Of a DNA stretch of 64,000 bases, positions 63,643 through 64,000 are shown piece by piece; position 1 is the stretch's first letter, and each line of letters opens with the position of its first letter. Below the pieces are notes generated by a model. That model ran no database searches and was not told the DNA's origin. It saw only the letters and a list, made by a program, of their open reading frames with translations. The stretch lies in the NCBI RefSeq assembly GCF_900176355.1, contig NZ_FWXI01000003.1:282329-346328 (forward strand), given 5' to 3'. The position numbers and the translations under genes were made by a program. This DNA is from Sporomusa malonica. Lineage in GTDB: Bacteria > Bacillota > Negativicutes > Sporomusales > Sporomusaceae.

Positions 63643-63671
63643 TTCCTAATTATCAATCCCCAGATATTAAG

Positions 63672-63720
63672 TGGCTCCTCGAGTAGGACTCGAACCGTCG
63701 ACCAATCGGTCAACAGCCGA
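63672..63720 (-). pseudogene. tRNA-Asn 3'-half fragment
   Basis: Reads like 63866-63914 of the intact tRNA-Asn gene (anticodon arm to CCA) with a few substitutions, and then diverges; the D arm and 5' acceptor are missing. Like the tRNA-Arg fragment, it preserves the 3' half only. Confidence 0.75.
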
Positions 63721-63754
63721 ACTACGACCGTTGATAACACGCCATCTGCGTCGT

Positions 63755-63830
63755 TGTCACTGCGGGCGTTCCCTCCGACGTACTTCCCAGTACGACTCCG
63801 GTCACGTCCTCGCTCCGCCTAGCAGTGACA
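63755..63830. repeat. 76-bp palindromic element between tRNA-Asn fragment and gene
   Basis: Terminal inverted repeats TGTCACTGC and GCAGTGACA enclose a GC-rich core with inner stem CGTAC/GTACG. Resembles a miniature palindromic repeat. No gene. Confidence 0.55.
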
Positions 63831-63865
63831 TGTTCTAAACGGCCTAAGCCGTATATTGTATTAAT

Positions 63866-63941
63866 TGGCTCCTCGAGTAGGACTCGAACCTACGACCGAT
63901 CGGTTAACAGCCGATTGCTCTACCAACTGAGCTATCGAGGA
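63866..63941 (-). tRNA. tRNA-Asn (anticodon GTT)
   Basis: 76 nt with acceptor TCCTCGA/TCGAGGA, anticodon loop CTGTTAA (GTT) and encoded CCA. The sequence upstream of it (to the window end) resembles rRNA-operon spacer or leader, so an rRNA operon may lie just outside. Confidence 0.96.
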
Positions 63942-64000
63942 ATGTATTGAAGGAATTATATTTGTTCCTTCAAAACTTCACAGAAGAAAAGCATTGCGCA

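Overview
The window looks like a chromosomal segment of a spore-forming, outer-membrane-bearing Firmicute (class Negativicutes, Sporomusa-like). Visible reasons: an S-layer-homology porin, an RND efflux operon and an outer-membrane beta-barrel remnant imply a diderm envelope. A Spo0E-like protein implies sporulation. SAM-I and lysine riboswitches, a short-form HisG with HisZ, and AGGAGG-type ribosome binding sites with frequent TTG/GTG starts are Firmicute traits. The corrinoid/URO-D methyltransferase set fits an anaerobic methyl-transfer (acetogen-like) metabolism. Species assignment is inference.

Layout. 1-4.4 kb: two LysR regulators, a URO-D family methyltransferase-like protein and a DUF2284 metal protein. 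4.5-9.0 kb: a transport operon (MFS, SLH porin, MFS). 9.1-16.4 kb: a seven-gene operon (family I CoA-transferase, two acyl-CoA dehydrogenases, FixA/FixB, FixC, FixX) behind an excellent sigma-54 promoter. 16.6-18.1 kb: its probable sigma-54 activator. 18.2-22.8 kb: a second URO-D protein, a soluble chemoreceptor-like sensor, DUF1638, a corrinoid protein and a GntR regulator. 23.0-29.4 kb: the complete operon hisG-D-C-B-H-A-F-IE. 29.6-32.6 kb: a 2-hydroxyacid dehydrogenase, an HD protein, hisZ and a YerC/TrpR-like protein. 32.7-34.0 kb: a SAM riboswitch with a solo metQ. 34.2-41.3 kb: TetR, DUF456, purD, YdcF, glnS, MCP. 41.6-48.0 kb: a TetR-controlled RND pump operon ending in a lipase-like gene. 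48.3-54.2 kb: a 5.9-kb island bounded by 51-bp direct repeats of the 3' half of tRNA-Arg, holding an EamA exporter, an AraC regulator, a response regulator and scrambled gene remnants. 54.3-62.7 kb: MFS transporter, lyase-like secreted protein, hexokinase, Spo0E, sensor kinase, Fe-alcohol dehydrogenase, and lysA behind a lysine riboswitch. 63.4-64.0 kb: tRNA-His, tRNA-fMet, a tRNA-Asn fragment and tRNA-Asn.

How the parts connect. Four minus-strand promoters (about 4.4, 9.0, 20.55 and 22.9 kb) share the operator TATACATCTATAT (one with a G at position 11) just downstream of a TTGACA/-10 promoter. One of them precedes the GntR gene. I infer a GntR regulon that ties together the DUF2284 protein, the MFS/porin/MFS operon, the sensor plus second URO-D protein, and the corrinoid/DUF1638 operon. 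This would be a coherent uptake, sensing and methyl-transfer system. The sigma-54 enoyl-CoA-reductase-type operon lies inside this cluster. A substrate carrying both a methyl group and an acyl (perhaps acrylate-type) side chain is a plausible but unproven common target. One of the two acyl-CoA dehydrogenases lacks the usual C-terminal catalytic Glu, which suggests a heteromeric enzyme.
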